Shown: positions 39,301 through 48,007 of the stretch, in pieces
How the letters are laid out: each line of letters opens with the position of its first letter
Position numbering within the stretch: position 1 is the stretch's first letter
NCBI GenBank assembly: GCA_947463135.1
Contig: CANHTA010000003.1
Coordinates: forward strand, 1-64,000
DNA from: Gemmatimonadota bacterium
GTDB lineage: Bacteria > Gemmatimonadota > Gemmatimonadetes > Gemmatimonadales > Gemmatimonadaceae
Direction: 5' to 3'
Length of the DNA: 64,000 bases
Program-made: the position numbers and the translations under genes
The notes under the pieces: model-generated
The model's database searches: none
The model's input: only the letters and a program-made list of their open reading frames with translations
Told to the model about the DNA's origin: nothing

Positions 39301-39558
39301 CAACGACGTTCCATCGGGCGCATACAGCGGACGCGACTCCGTGGCGGGATGCGCCACAAGCAGCCGCGCCTCACCGCCGGCGGAGGGCACCGTCCAAATA
39401 TCACCACCGCTCACAAACGCGATTTCCCGACCGTCGGGGGAGATCGTGGGCTCTGCCAACGCAGGCGTGACGGCCGCGGGCTGCGCCAGCATGCGGTGAG
39501 TGGGGGCGGCAAGGAGAGCAGCCGCAGCGACAAAGAGGGCGGGAGAGATTGGCAGCAT
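36310..39558 (-). CDS. Tricorn-like S41 family peptidase (PD40 beta-propeller + PDZ + C-terminal protease)
   Basis: ISPDGREIAFVSGGDIW repeats; PDZ-like VGDRIMAIDGQALTRADNLERRLL; VIDLRNNNGGFVNAYALD, VLVVNQHTLSDGEDFTEGYRALGLG. Confidence 0.92.
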   Translation of the reverse strand: MLPISPALFVAAAALLAAPTHRMLAQPAAVTPALAEPTISPDGREIAFVSGGDIWTVPSAGGEARLLVAHPATESRPLYAPDGTSLAFVSNRTGNGDLYVLHLRTGSLTRLSYDDAAETLSSWSRDSRWLYFNSSAQDISGMHDVYRVPASGGTPLAVAADRYASEFFGAPSPDGQSLVLSARGNASGQWWRNGRSHLDEAELWVVHLGAGAPSAGRDAPRYTRLSEDGGAKDLWPQFTPDGQTVYYMSDRSGSENLWSRPVSGGAARQHTRFTKGRLLWPSLGADGSAVVFERDFGVWRYDVASGQAREVPITLRGASVSRGIDRLTVAQGFSAALSGDARKLALIGRGELWAADAREGGDATRLTQTSALESQPRWLRGDRSVVFVRWSASGAHIMAHDVASGTTRALTQEGDATQPTPSRDGRLVAYLRDGKSLRVVNADGTNDRQLATGIFPRAPFDAGRILAWSPDNQWIAFLSRGARGFTNAYVVPVAGGDARAVSFLSSSNSGDLLWTPDGNALLFTTAQRTEPSRLVRIDLVPRTPKFREDRFRDLFTVAPARDSVSPPAAPATDRPDVVTGITLQRAAPASISSTRIEFEGLRERATVLDPGIAVGSIHLTPDGKTLVITSAGGGQPNLYTWSLDELARESSTPRQITSTAGGKTVIGFSPDSRELWMSDAGRVVIVPVAGGGSRSVAINAELDTDFHVDKLVAFEQAWASLRDQFYDATMHGVNWNAVRERFAPYVSAAQTPDELRRLLQLMVGELNASHSGASGSSGFAVAPVGKLGVRVNRASYERAGTFEVQDVIALGPAAIAGVAVGDRIMAIDGQALTRADNLERRLLNTVGRRVELTLQRGTVERRVVVRPVNTNTEKGLLYRQWVNERRAYVAKASNGRLGYVHMNDMSAEALDQLTLDLDAENFMRDGVVIDLRNNNGGFVNAYALDVFARRGYMTMTTRGSVPVPARTQLGQRSLEKPTVLVVNQHTLSDGEDFTEGYRALGLGQVVGEPTAGWIIYTSNVTLIDGTSLRIPFIRVDGTDGRNMELVPRPVDVPVKRPVGESYGNTDSQLDAAVRVLLEKLGR

Positions 39559-39628
39559 GCTACAACATTGCGCGGGGTGCGGCGGGCGTCCAGAGAGCCG
39601 GTGGCTGTCGGGCTCCACGAAACGGAAG

Positions 39629-39659
39629 AACGTGCCGTTGCGAATCGCAACGACACGTT
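39629..39659 (-). terminator. Strong hairpin downstream of the TonB-dependent receptor gene
   Basis: AACGTGcCGTTGCGA-A-TCGCAACGaCACGTT; followed on the minus strand by TTCTTCCGTTT. Confidence 0.65.
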
Positions 39660-39744
39660 TCCGGGAACCCTACGGGGAACACCGGGCGCTAGGCGACGGA
39701 TGACCAGCCATACTGGTCACCGATACCAGGCCACGGCACGTTCA

Positions 39745-42700
39745 TCAGAAGCTGTAGCGCACCCCAGCCTGCACCTGATAACGATTGCCGGACAGTACGC
39801 TCTGCCCGAAGCTCTGGTTCACCGTGTAGCGCCAGTTTTGGGTGGTGGCATCAAAACCCGACGTACGCAGCAGCGTCTGGTTTCCACCGGGCACCACACG
39901 TACACCGCCCCAGTTGTGGTTGAGGAGGCTGGCGAAGTTAAACACGTCCACCGTGAGCTCAGCGCGCTGGCCGCGCACCGACGGCAGCTTCTGCGAGTAG
40001 CGCAGGTCAATCTGCGTCACGAACGGATTGCGCACGGCATTGCGCCCCGAGATCGTGCCGAGGTTTTCACGGAGGTAGTCGCGCACGATGTTGCTTGGGT
40101 TGTCCAACACCGTTTGCATGGCCGTTGCAAGCGCCGGATCAAGGCCCGGTGCCTTCGGATTGAACAGGAAGGCGAGGTCATTGGCGTTCGCGAACGACCC
40201 GCCCTGTCCCACGTCATCGTAGTTGATGTCCTGCGCCACCGTGGCGGACCAGGGGCTTCCAGACTGTCCGATTACGCGCACGCTGAACCGCCCACCAAAC
40301 ATCTCCGGCGTGGAACCGAAGAGGACGAGCTTATGGCGGAAGTCATTGCTGCTCGGCCCCCACGACATATCGCGCGTGTCCCCCGGAATCGGCATAAACA
40401 CCGAGGAGATCGCTATACAGCAGTTGAACGAGTGGTTGTCGCGCGTCTCGTTAAACGTGAACGACCCACCAATGTTGCCGCCGCGCGGGAGCTGCAACGA
40501 CCCGTCAATGATCAAGGCGCTCTGAATCGATGCAGCGTCGGAGCGGAATTCCAGCACCCGCTGGAACTGCGGGAACGGGCGGATGGCCGCACGACCTGCT
40601 GCGTTCGCCAAGGCCGGGTTCGTAATCACCGAGACCGGTGCAAACACCGGGCGGTTGTTCTCATTGGACAACCGGAACGCCGGCTCCGGCAGGTTACGGT
40701 CTACATACCGATAGTTGTTTCGCGTATCGGCGTACTGCCCCGTTACCCCGAGCGTAAGGCGACCGTCCAGCATCCGCTTCTGGTAGGCAATGTCCGTCTT
40801 CCAGGTTTGCGGCACGTTGAAGTCATCGGCGAACGCGTTGATGTACTGCGGACGCGCGGCGCTGCCCGCCGGAATGCCTGGCACGGTGGCGAAATCCTGC
40901 CGATAGCGCACAAAGTCGGGCGTGGGTGCCGAGGTACCCGTGAGCAGCAAGTCACCGAGCTGCGAGCCATCGTTGAGCAGGTGGTTGATGTGCGACATAT
41001 AATGTGGCTGTGCCGTAAAGAGGCCGCCACCCACCCGCACCACATCCGTTCCGCGCGAGCCCACCTTCCACGTGAGTTGGCCACGTGGCTGGATGTTGCC
41101 AGTCACCGGCTTCCGGTCGGTGCGCAGCCCAAAGGCATCAAACGCGGACTGGTTAAAGTTGCCCGCCGTGAGGAACGCCGTGACGTCATAGCGGAGACCA
41201 CCGGCCAGCACGAGCGACGAGGTTGGACGGAACTCACCCTGTGCAAAGAGGCCGCCGTCAAACACCTTTTGCGACATGCGCGGCTCCAGCTCCTTCAACG
41301 GAACCAACCGTGCAAACGATGACGGCCGCCGCGCCTCAAGCGCCGCCAGATTCGGGAACTGGAAGAGCCCGTCTGTTTCGATAGACACGAACATGGACAG
41401 ATCGTTCAGCGAGTTGTCCGTGCCGAAGGTCCATGACGTGTTACCACGCTCAAAGCGCGTCACGTTCACCAGCTGTAACGACCGCTCCGTTTGCAGCTCC
41501 GGGCTCGTGCGCTGACCGCCGAACTGCAGAATCTGCGGATTACCGGTGCGCCCGTCGGGGAGCCGTGAGGACACCGCAACCCATGCGCGCGGCAGGCGCA
41601 CGTTTGCCTGATTCTCGAGAATACGATCGGTGACAGCCAGACGGAAATCGTTGGTACCGCTGGTGCCCAGGCTGGACTTGAGCGTGGCCAGCAGCTGATT
41701 TTCGCGAGACGACTGGTTGCCGCGGCTCTCCAGCACCGACAGCTCGCGGTCTGGAATGGAGTTGTCGTAGAACCAGTTGCTGAAGTTATGACGCAACGTC
41801 AGGCGATGCCGGTCGTTGATTGACCAATCGAGACGCGCAAACACCGTGTTGAGGGTATTGCCGCGATCGAACACGCCGGTCTGATTGCCTTCCGGCAGGC
41901 CGTACTGGCTGCGCAGAATGTTGATAAAGCGCGTGACCGAATCCGGAGCCACCTGCAGCCGCGACCAATCTGCGTCATTGGCCACGTTCAGCGCCACGAA
42001 CGGTTCGGTGACATCCTGCCGATCAAACGCCACGGTATAGTGGAGCTTATCTTTAATAATCGGGCCGGCGAGGGTGCCGCCCCACTGGTAGTTGCTGAAC
42101 TCGGTAATGGGCTGCCCGAGGAAGTTCGTTTTCGTGGTGAGCGCCTGATTCCGATTGTACAGGAACAACGACCCGCTGCGCGTGTTGGTCCCACCGCGCG
42201 TGGCCACGTTCACTGCGCCGGCACCCTGGCGACCCTGCGTCACGTCATACACGTTGGTGACGATTTCGAACTCCTGAATCGCCTCCACCGACAATGAGTA
42301 GGGTCCGCGACCTGATCCGGTGCCCCAGAGCGTATTCTTCTGCTGTACGCCATCCACGCGAATGTCGGTGCTCGACACACGGCCGCCTGATATAGAGGAG
42401 GACGACGTGATGATCCCGCCTGTTCCAGCCAGCGACGTGGTGGGGGCAATGATGGCAAGATCGGCGAAGCTACGATTGGCGATTGGCAGCTCCCGGATTT
42501 TTTCCTGATCCACCACAAAGCTGGCACCAACACGCTCGGTACGCTTGGCTTCGCGATCACCGCGCACCTCGACGGCGGCGAGCTCTTGACTGGTTGCACC
42601 CATCACGAAGTTAAGCGCAACACGATCACCGAGGTTGAGCGTAATGCCGGTACGTGACTGCGCTTGGAATCCAAGCTTGCGCACGGTAACGGTGTACGGG

Positions 42701-42945
42701 CCACCAATGGGAAGCTGCGCAAACACATATCGGCCGGCGTTATCGGTACGGCGGGTTTCCTGAAAGCCGGTACTGGCGTTGCGCGCCGAAATGGAAACAG
42801 CCGACAGCGGGGTACCGGCGGAATCACGTACAAAACCGCTCACGTACCCCTCAGTGGCCTGAGCGTGAGCACCAGTTGCAGCCAGGGGGCCAAACGTGAG
42901 CATCGCCGAAACAGCCCAGGCGGTGCGAAGCATGCGGGTATGCAT
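39745..42945 (-). CDS. TonB-dependent receptor with N-terminal carboxypeptidase-regulatory-like domain
   Basis: Signal peptide from ATG 42945; GYVSGFVRDSAGTPLSAVSISARN...TDNAGRYVF (CarboxypepD_reg); plug VDGVQQKNTLWGTGSG; terminal VQAGVRYSF. Confidence 0.92.
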   Translation of the reverse strand: MHTRMLRTAWAVSAMLTFGPLAATGAHAQATEGYVSGFVRDSAGTPLSAVSISARNASTGFQETRRTDNAGRYVFAQLPIGGPYTVTVRKLGFQAQSRTGITLNLGDRVALNFVMGATSQELAAVEVRGDREAKRTERVGASFVVDQEKIRELPIANRSFADLAIIAPTTSLAGTGGIITSSSSISGGRVSSTDIRVDGVQQKNTLWGTGSGRGPYSLSVEAIQEFEIVTNVYDVTQGRQGAGAVNVATRGGTNTRSGSLFLYNRNQALTTKTNFLGQPITEFSNYQWGGTLAGPIIKDKLHYTVAFDRQDVTEPFVALNVANDADWSRLQVAPDSVTRFINILRSQYGLPEGNQTGVFDRGNTLNTVFARLDWSINDRHRLTLRHNFSNWFYDNSIPDRELSVLESRGNQSSRENQLLATLKSSLGTSGTNDFRLAVTDRILENQANVRLPRAWVAVSSRLPDGRTGNPQILQFGGQRTSPELQTERSLQLVNVTRFERGNTSWTFGTDNSLNDLSMFVSIETDGLFQFPNLAALEARRPSSFARLVPLKELEPRMSQKVFDGGLFAQGEFRPTSSLVLAGGLRYDVTAFLTAGNFNQSAFDAFGLRTDRKPVTGNIQPRGQLTWKVGSRGTDVVRVGGGLFTAQPHYMSHINHLLNDGSQLGDLLLTGTSAPTPDFVRYRQDFATVPGIPAGSAARPQYINAFADDFNVPQTWKTDIAYQKRMLDGRLTLGVTGQYADTRNNYRYVDRNLPEPAFRLSNENNRPVFAPVSVITNPALANAAGRAAIRPFPQFQRVLEFRSDAASIQSALIIDGSLQLPRGGNIGGSFTFNETRDNHSFNCCIAISSVFMPIPGDTRDMSWGPSSNDFRHKLVLFGSTPEMFGGRFSVRVIGQSGSPWSATVAQDINYDDVGQGGSFANANDLAFLFNPKAPGLDPALATAMQTVLDNPSNIVRDYLRENLGTISGRNAVRNPFVTQIDLRYSQKLPSVRGQRAELTVDVFNFASLLNHNWGGVRVVPGGNQTLLRTSGFDATTQNWRYTVNQSFGQSVLSGNRYQVQAGVRYSF

Positions 42946-43176
42946 AGGAGACCGTGAAAGTGGAGGACCCGAACTCGCGACACGTTGCGAGTGCGCGTAA
43001 TGAGCGAGGTCCATGTCACAACTCGTTTGGCGGCTTGTCACGGAATGGTGTCAATGGCATGGTGCTGTCGCTCATGCCTACCAGAGGCCAAGGGCACACT
43101 GAACGTTGACGGAATCGTGACCACTTCGCCCAGGGGCATCGGTTGCGCCCCAGCGCGGCGCGTCTAACGTCTCACC

Positions 43177-44205
43177 ATGATTCAACCATCCTTTTGTATG
43201 GCGGCCCGCCAGATGGCGGTGGCTGGAGCGCTCGCCCTGCTCTGCACTCCGCCGGCCATGTACGCGCAATCCGCGGTTGAGATTATCGGCCATCGTGGCG
43301 CCGCCGGCCTTGCCCCCGAGAACACGTTGGCGTCTTTCTCGCGCGCGTGCGCGATTGGCGTGTCGGGTATTGAGCTTGATGTCCATTTGACAGCAGATGG
43401 TGCGGTGGTCGTGCACCACGACTATGCCCTCAATCCGGACCTTACCCGCGACGCCCGCGGCACCTGGCTACCGGACTCGGCTCGGCCGGTTCTGCGTGAA
43501 CAGACGCTGGCCGAGTTGCGGACGTACGACGTAGGGCGGCTGCGGCCGGAGTCGGAGTATGCGCGCCGCTATCCGGCGCAGGTCGCGAGCGACGGGGCAC
43601 GCATTTCCACGCTCAATGAGGTGATTACCCTCTTCCTCGCCGAGTGCGCGCCACCCACGCGGTTGGTGGTGGAGATCAAAACTGATCCCACGCGTCCATC
43701 GATCTCGTCGGTACCCGATGCGCTGGCCGATAGCACGGTTGCACAGCTGCGAGCTCGCGGCGTGGCGCTTCGCACCCAAATCATTTCATTTGATTGGCGC
43801 CCGCTGCGCCGTGTGCAGGCGATGGCGCCGGAAATTCCCACCAGCTATCTCACAGTGGAGAGTCGCGACTTCGACAGCATTGAGCGTGGGCTCACTGGCG
43901 CTTCACCCTGGATGGCTGGCATCGATGTGGACGCGCACGGCGGATCGGTGCCGCGCGCTATCCGTGCCGCCGGTGGACGCAATTGGTCGCCGAATTATCG
44001 CAACGTCACGGCGGAACTGTTGGCGGAGGCGCACGCGCTGGGGCTGCGTGTGTTTCCGTGGACGGTGAACGTGGAATCGGACATGCAGCGCATGATCCAG
44101 CTTGGCGTCGATGGCATCACCACCGATCGTCCGGATTTGTTGCGTCGAGTGCGCGAGGGACATGGAAGTACGGCGCGGCTCACCGGAGGCGACGGCGGGA
44201 GATAA
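43177..44205 (+). CDS. Glycerophosphodiester phosphodiesterase (exported)
   Basis: IIGHRGAAGLAPENTLASFSRACAIGVSGIELDVHLTADGAVVVHHD; LGVDGITTDRPDLLRRV. Confidence 0.94.
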   Translation: MIQPSFCMAARQMAVAGALALLCTPPAMYAQSAVEIIGHRGAAGLAPENTLASFSRACAIGVSGIELDVHLTADGAVVVHHDYALNPDLTRDARGTWLPDSARPVLREQTLAELRTYDVGRLRPESEYARRYPAQVASDGARISTLNEVITLFLAECAPPTRLVVEIKTDPTRPSISSVPDALADSTVAQLRARGVALRTQIISFDWRPLRRVQAMAPEIPTSYLTVESRDFDSIERGLTGASPWMAGIDVDAHGGSVPRAIRAAGGRNWSPNYRNVTAELLAEAHALGLRVFPWTVNVESDMQRMIQLGVDGITTDRPDLLRRVREGHGSTARLTGGDGGR

Positions 44206-44234
44206 CGATCGCCACGGCCGCGGCGTTCTACGCG

Positions 44235-46514
44235 TCAGAGACGGTACGCGATCCCCATCTGCACCAGACGCGGCAAGCCGGGTAGCAGGCCGCGCGTGCG
44301 ATCAACGATCACCATGCGATCGGTGAAGTTTTTCACCGCTACCCATGTATTGAACGGCGAGTGTGGGATCGGGACATTGGCGGTCACGTTCCAGAGCGCG
44401 GCGGCGGCGAGTGTGCCCTGCTGGCCATCGGCCACCTGTACGCGTGTGTTGGCAGCGTCACCGAACTGCTCCCCCATCGCCACCATTTCCACGCGCACTT
44501 CGCTGCCGGTGCGGTGTCGTGCGCCCACGGTGGTGGTGAGCGTGTACTCCGGCGCGTAGGGCAAGCGGTTGCCCGTGACCGACTGGCGCGTACGCGTTCC
44601 ATCGGCGTTTGGTGCATCGTACACCTTCCCCACAACGTCGCCGCCTCCGGTGCCGATGTAGCTGAAGCGAGCACCCTCAAAGCGGGCGACCGGGGTATAG
44701 GCGGCCGCGATCTCGGTGAAGAGCTGCACACCCGCAACTCTGCGCGTGGGATCGGCGCGCAGCGACAGCTCCACGCCGCGGTGCAGCGTGCGGCCAGCGC
44801 TGGTGAGGGTGGCGCCCGCTCCGCCGGCCACACTGGCCGGGACGATCTGGTTACTGAAGTCGAGATTGAAGAGCGTGGCCTCCACGCGCAGCGGCCGCGC
44901 GGGTTGCCAGCGCAGCCCCACTTCACTGTTCCAGCTGAGTTCGGCGTCGAGCTCCATCACACCGCCGGTGCTGTTGCTGATGATGTCCTCGGGGCGTGGC
45001 GGCGCGAAGCCGCGGTGGATCCCGGCAAAGGCGGTGAGCCCCTCGCGGAGTGCCACCGTGGCGCCGAGTCCGGGGATGAGCACCTGCATGGAGGTGGCCC
45101 CCCGTATGCCGTCTGGAGCAGTCACCGAGGGACGACGATTGAGGCGCGTAAGCCGGAGCGCCTCGCCGCGTACTCCGCCGCTCAGCGAGAACGCACCCGT
45201 GGCCACGCGGAGCTGGAGATAGGAAGCGAACGCCTCCGTGGTGCGGCGGTTGTCTTCCACAAGCCCCGCATTGACGTTCCCCGCGAGTCCGACGCTGCGC
45301 CCGCGCGGCGTGGACGCGTTCACCTGCAGCCGTTCCTGCTCCTCGTGATGCGCCCGTGCGCCCGCGTCCAGTTCGATCACCGCGCGCGGGCCAACCCACT
45401 GCCAGGTGCCGCGCGGTTCAAGACCAACCACCACATACTCTCGCAGTCGCCCCTCGGCGCCACAGGTAGTAACGAGGTTGGCCATGCCGCCGCAGGCCGG
45501 ATCACTGCGGTCGTTGGGGCGTTGCAGGGAGTTGGAGCTTTGGCGCCACCAGTCGCGCTGAATGCGGTACCCGTAGAGCGTGGTGGTGAGCGCGCGCCGG
45601 TCGCGACGACCCACGCGGTGGGCGATCGCCCCGCCCACACGGGTCATGTCGAAGCCGTCATTGGCGAACGGGTTTTGCCGCGGGTTGGCGGCAAACTCCT
45701 CCTCAGTGAGCCCGGAGTACGTCACCGTGGACTGCTCGCGGTACACATTGCCGCGAAACGAAAGGCTCTGCATGTGGCTCAGCGGCACGAGCAGCTTCAC
45801 CGAGGCATCGTCCACCACCGACGACGTGTTGGCCCGGGCCCCGTCCCCGCTGCGCCGGATGTAGTCGGCCAGCACACCGGTGCCACCGGCCTCCCCGAAG
45901 GTGCCGCCCGCCTTGGCATGCACGTTGGTGAAGGCGCGCGAACCGCCGGCCACCGAGATACCTGCGGTGGGACTCCGCGGGATGGACGGCGTGAGATAGT
46001 TGATCACGCCACCGATGGTCTGGGGCCCATAGAGAATCTGTCCGGCGCCCTTGAGCACCTCGATGGACTCCATGCGCTCGATGGGCGGATGGTAATACGC
46101 GGCGTTGTCACCATAGGGGGCAATGGTGAACGGGACCCCGTCCTCAAGCAGCAACACCTTTGAAGAGCGCGTGGGGTTGAGCCCGCGCACGCCGATGTTG
46201 GGCCGGAGGCCAAACCCTTCCTCGTCGCGGACCACCAGGCCGGCCACTTTGCGGAGTGCCTCGTTGGTGCTGAAGACACGGCTGGCCTTGAGCTGCGCGG
46301 CGTCAACCCGGTCAACGGAGCCGGGGATGCGCGCTAAGCGATCCGGCGTACCCACCACCGACACCCCGGGGAGCTGGAGCGTATCCGCAGCGCCGCGGCG
46401 GGGGCGCTGGGCGTCCTGCGCACCGGCGGAGGCGCTCAAGGAATGGTTAGCCGCGGCGAGAACGAGCCAAAGCGACCGGCGGTAGATAAGAACTCGACGA
46501 GACACGCGACGCAC
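44235..46514 (-). CDS. TonB-dependent siderophore/iron receptor (FecA-like)
   Basis: GVSVVGTPDRLARIPGSV, FGLRPNIGVRGLNPTRSSKVLLLEDGVPF, GAGQILYGPQTIGGVINYLTP. Start proposed at GTG 46514 because the ORF-track start (46556) includes a Fur-like palindrome. Confidence 0.9.
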   Translation of the reverse strand: MRRVSRRVLIYRRSLWLVLAAANHSLSASAGAQDAQRPRRGAADTLQLPGVSVVGTPDRLARIPGSVDRVDAAQLKASRVFSTNEALRKVAGLVVRDEEGFGLRPNIGVRGLNPTRSSKVLLLEDGVPFTIAPYGDNAAYYHPPIERMESIEVLKGAGQILYGPQTIGGVINYLTPSIPRSPTAGISVAGGSRAFTNVHAKAGGTFGEAGGTGVLADYIRRSGDGARANTSSVVDDASVKLLVPLSHMQSLSFRGNVYREQSTVTYSGLTEEEFAANPRQNPFANDGFDMTRVGGAIAHRVGRRDRRALTTTLYGYRIQRDWWRQSSNSLQRPNDRSDPACGGMANLVTTCGAEGRLREYVVVGLEPRGTWQWVGPRAVIELDAGARAHHEEQERLQVNASTPRGRSVGLAGNVNAGLVEDNRRTTEAFASYLQLRVATGAFSLSGGVRGEALRLTRLNRRPSVTAPDGIRGATSMQVLIPGLGATVALREGLTAFAGIHRGFAPPRPEDIISNSTGGVMELDAELSWNSEVGLRWQPARPLRVEATLFNLDFSNQIVPASVAGGAGATLTSAGRTLHRGVELSLRADPTRRVAGVQLFTEIAAAYTPVARFEGARFSYIGTGGGDVVGKVYDAPNADGTRTRQSVTGNRLPYAPEYTLTTTVGARHRTGSEVRVEMVAMGEQFGDAANTRVQVADGQQGTLAAAALWNVTANVPIPHSPFNTWVAVKNFTDRMVIVDRTRGLLPGLPRLVQMGIAYRL

Positions 46515-46533
46515 AGCAGAGGGTGAGGCTAGA

Positions 46534-46548
46534 TGAGAATAATTCTCA
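46534..46548. promoter_or_regulatory. Putative Fur box
   Basis: TGAGAAT-A-ATTCTCA, perfect 7-1-7 inverted repeat, same architecture as the TGATAATNATTATCA Fur core; 19 nt upstream of the proposed GTG start of the receptor. Confidence 0.7.
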
Positions 46549-46581
46549 AAAGCCATATACCCAAATCAATTTATCGGGTTT
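46549..46581. repeat. Direct repeat copy A flanking a small gene
   Basis: AAAGCCATATACCCAAATCAATTTATCGGGTTT; similar to 46870-46902. Confidence 0.5.
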
Positions 46582-46705
46582 ATCGCTGTCAAGGGTTGGA
46601 CGGGCGACGCTCGCGCGCTGTTGGACAGGGAGGGATTACGGGCAATCTTTCCAAGCACGCGCCCTACGACGCGATCCGCTCCACATTCCCCGACCTCAAG
46701 ACCAC

Positions 46706-46855
46706 GTGGCGAAGAAGCCGAATTACGAATTCGAGAAGCGAAAAAAAGAGCAGGAACGCAAGGCGAAACAGGCGGCGAAGCTCGAACAGCGCGAGGAAGC
46801 CGCGCGTCAGCGCGCTGAAGACATTGCCAACGGGCTGGTCCCGGCCGAGGAGTAA
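46706..46855 (+). CDS. Small charged protein (49 aa)
   Basis: GTG-initiated VAKKPNYEFEKRKKEQERKAKQAAKLEQREEAARQRAEDIANGLVPAEE; resembles the widespread small KKPNY-FE(K/R)R family. Confidence 0.65.
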   Translation: MAKKPNYEFEKRKKEQERKAKQAAKLEQREEAARQRAEDIANGLVPAEE

Positions 46856-46869
46856 ACGATTGCTTTTCG

Positions 46870-46902
46870 AAAGCCGTAGCCCCAAACCCGTTTATCGGGT
46901 TT
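46870..46902. repeat. Direct repeat copy B flanking a small gene
   Basis: AAAGCCGTAGCCCCAAACCCGTTTATCGGGTTT. Confidence 0.5.
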
Positions 46903-46903
46903 G
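46883..46903. terminator. Hairpin between convergent genes
   Basis: CAAACCCG-TTTAT-CGGGTTTG. Confidence 0.6.
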
Positions 46904-47758
46904 AGGCGGTAACGGGCCGAGCCGCCCCCGCCGGACTCCCGCGCCCCACGCCATCATCCCCAGCACGATGCCGGCGGGGACCAACCACGTCGTGGCGATG
47001 ACAATGTCCGGCACCGCCGTGTACCGCGCACCAATGCCGCGCAGCGCCCACGCCACCACGAACGGGAACAGCCAGTTCCCGCGGCCGTACGCCATGACCA
47101 CCCCGAGTAGCGTGGCCACCCCCATCATGGCCACCGCCCACGTCGACTCGGCAATCCCGAAGCCCGCAAACCCCACCACGTGAGCGAACTGGAAGCTGTT
47201 CGCAATCACGGCCACCGAAATCCACGCCAAGTACAGGTCGTGGGGCCACACGGCCAGCGCGCGCAGCATCGGCGACACCGCCCCCCCGCGCAGACGCTCC
47301 CCCACGTGCACGAGTACCCACAGAAACAGCAGCATCACCACCAGCGCCACCGCAAATAGCGAGAAGGAGAACAGCGTAATCCACGCTACGTTCAGCACCC
47401 CGCACGCCACCCACCACGGTCCCAGTCGCTCCACCGCCGTGCGCCCTGCCTCGCTTGGCACCAGCTGCAGCAGCATACAGGCCACCAACCCCGCGTAAAT
47501 CAGGCTCCAGATGCCGAACACGTAGTTGGCGGGCAAGAACAGCGATGGAAAGCGGTTCGCGAGCACGCCGATGGAGTCGCCACTCATGGCACCCGTGGCG
47601 GCTGCCCCATTAAGGGCCACCACCACCAGCAGCATGAGCGCATTCAGGGCGCGCCAGCGGGGCACGGAAACGGGCATAACGAGCGGGATAACGAGGGACG
47701 GTGACGAATCGCGAGGCACACCGGCGGTAATGTGGTCCAGCCGGTCACGGCGCGCCAT
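46892..47758 (-). CDS. TspO/tryptophan-rich sensory protein-like multi-pass membrane protein
   Basis: FLPANYVFGIWSLIYAGLVACML, GPWWVACGVLNVAWITLFSF, VWPHDLYLAWISVAVIANS; start ATG 47758. Confidence 0.7.
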   Translation of the reverse strand: MARRDRLDHITAGVPRDSSPSLVIPLVMPVSVPRWRALNALMLLVVVALNGAAATGAMSGDSIGVLANRFPSLFLPANYVFGIWSLIYAGLVACMLLQLVPSEAGRTAVERLGPWWVACGVLNVAWITLFSFSLFAVALVVMLLFLWVLVHVGERLRGGAVSPMLRALAVWPHDLYLAWISVAVIANSFQFAHVVGFAGFGIAESTWAVAMMGVATLLGVVMAYGRGNWLFPFVVAWALRGIGARYTAVPDIVIATTWLVPAGIVLGMMAWGAGVRRGRLGPLPPQTR

Positions 47759-48007
47759 CACGTTTGTGGAGTACCGGACGGCGATGGTTTTGTGTGGCGC
47801 GGCGTGCCGGAATGGTTGACACGAAAATGAGGCGCCGACCCCTTCAAGGAGCGGTTCGTCACCCACGAGGCTCAATGGGGCCTCCGGTCACGTATCCCCG
47901 CATTGTCATACGTCTCATGCAACTTGCCTGATACAGTCCAGCACGGCCTACACGCTTTCAGCCCCTGCCTTCTACGGCGGTCGATCACCACCCCACCACT
48001 CCAGCCC

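Noticed and set aside
39130-41322. 730-aa plus-strand ORF
   Set aside because: Antisense to the S41 peptidase and TonB receptor genes, spans two genes, low-complexity R/H/G-rich composition typical of GC-rich shadow ORFs.
44361-46163. 600-aa plus-strand ORF
   Set aside because: Antisense shadow of the FecA-like receptor; no recognisable motifs.
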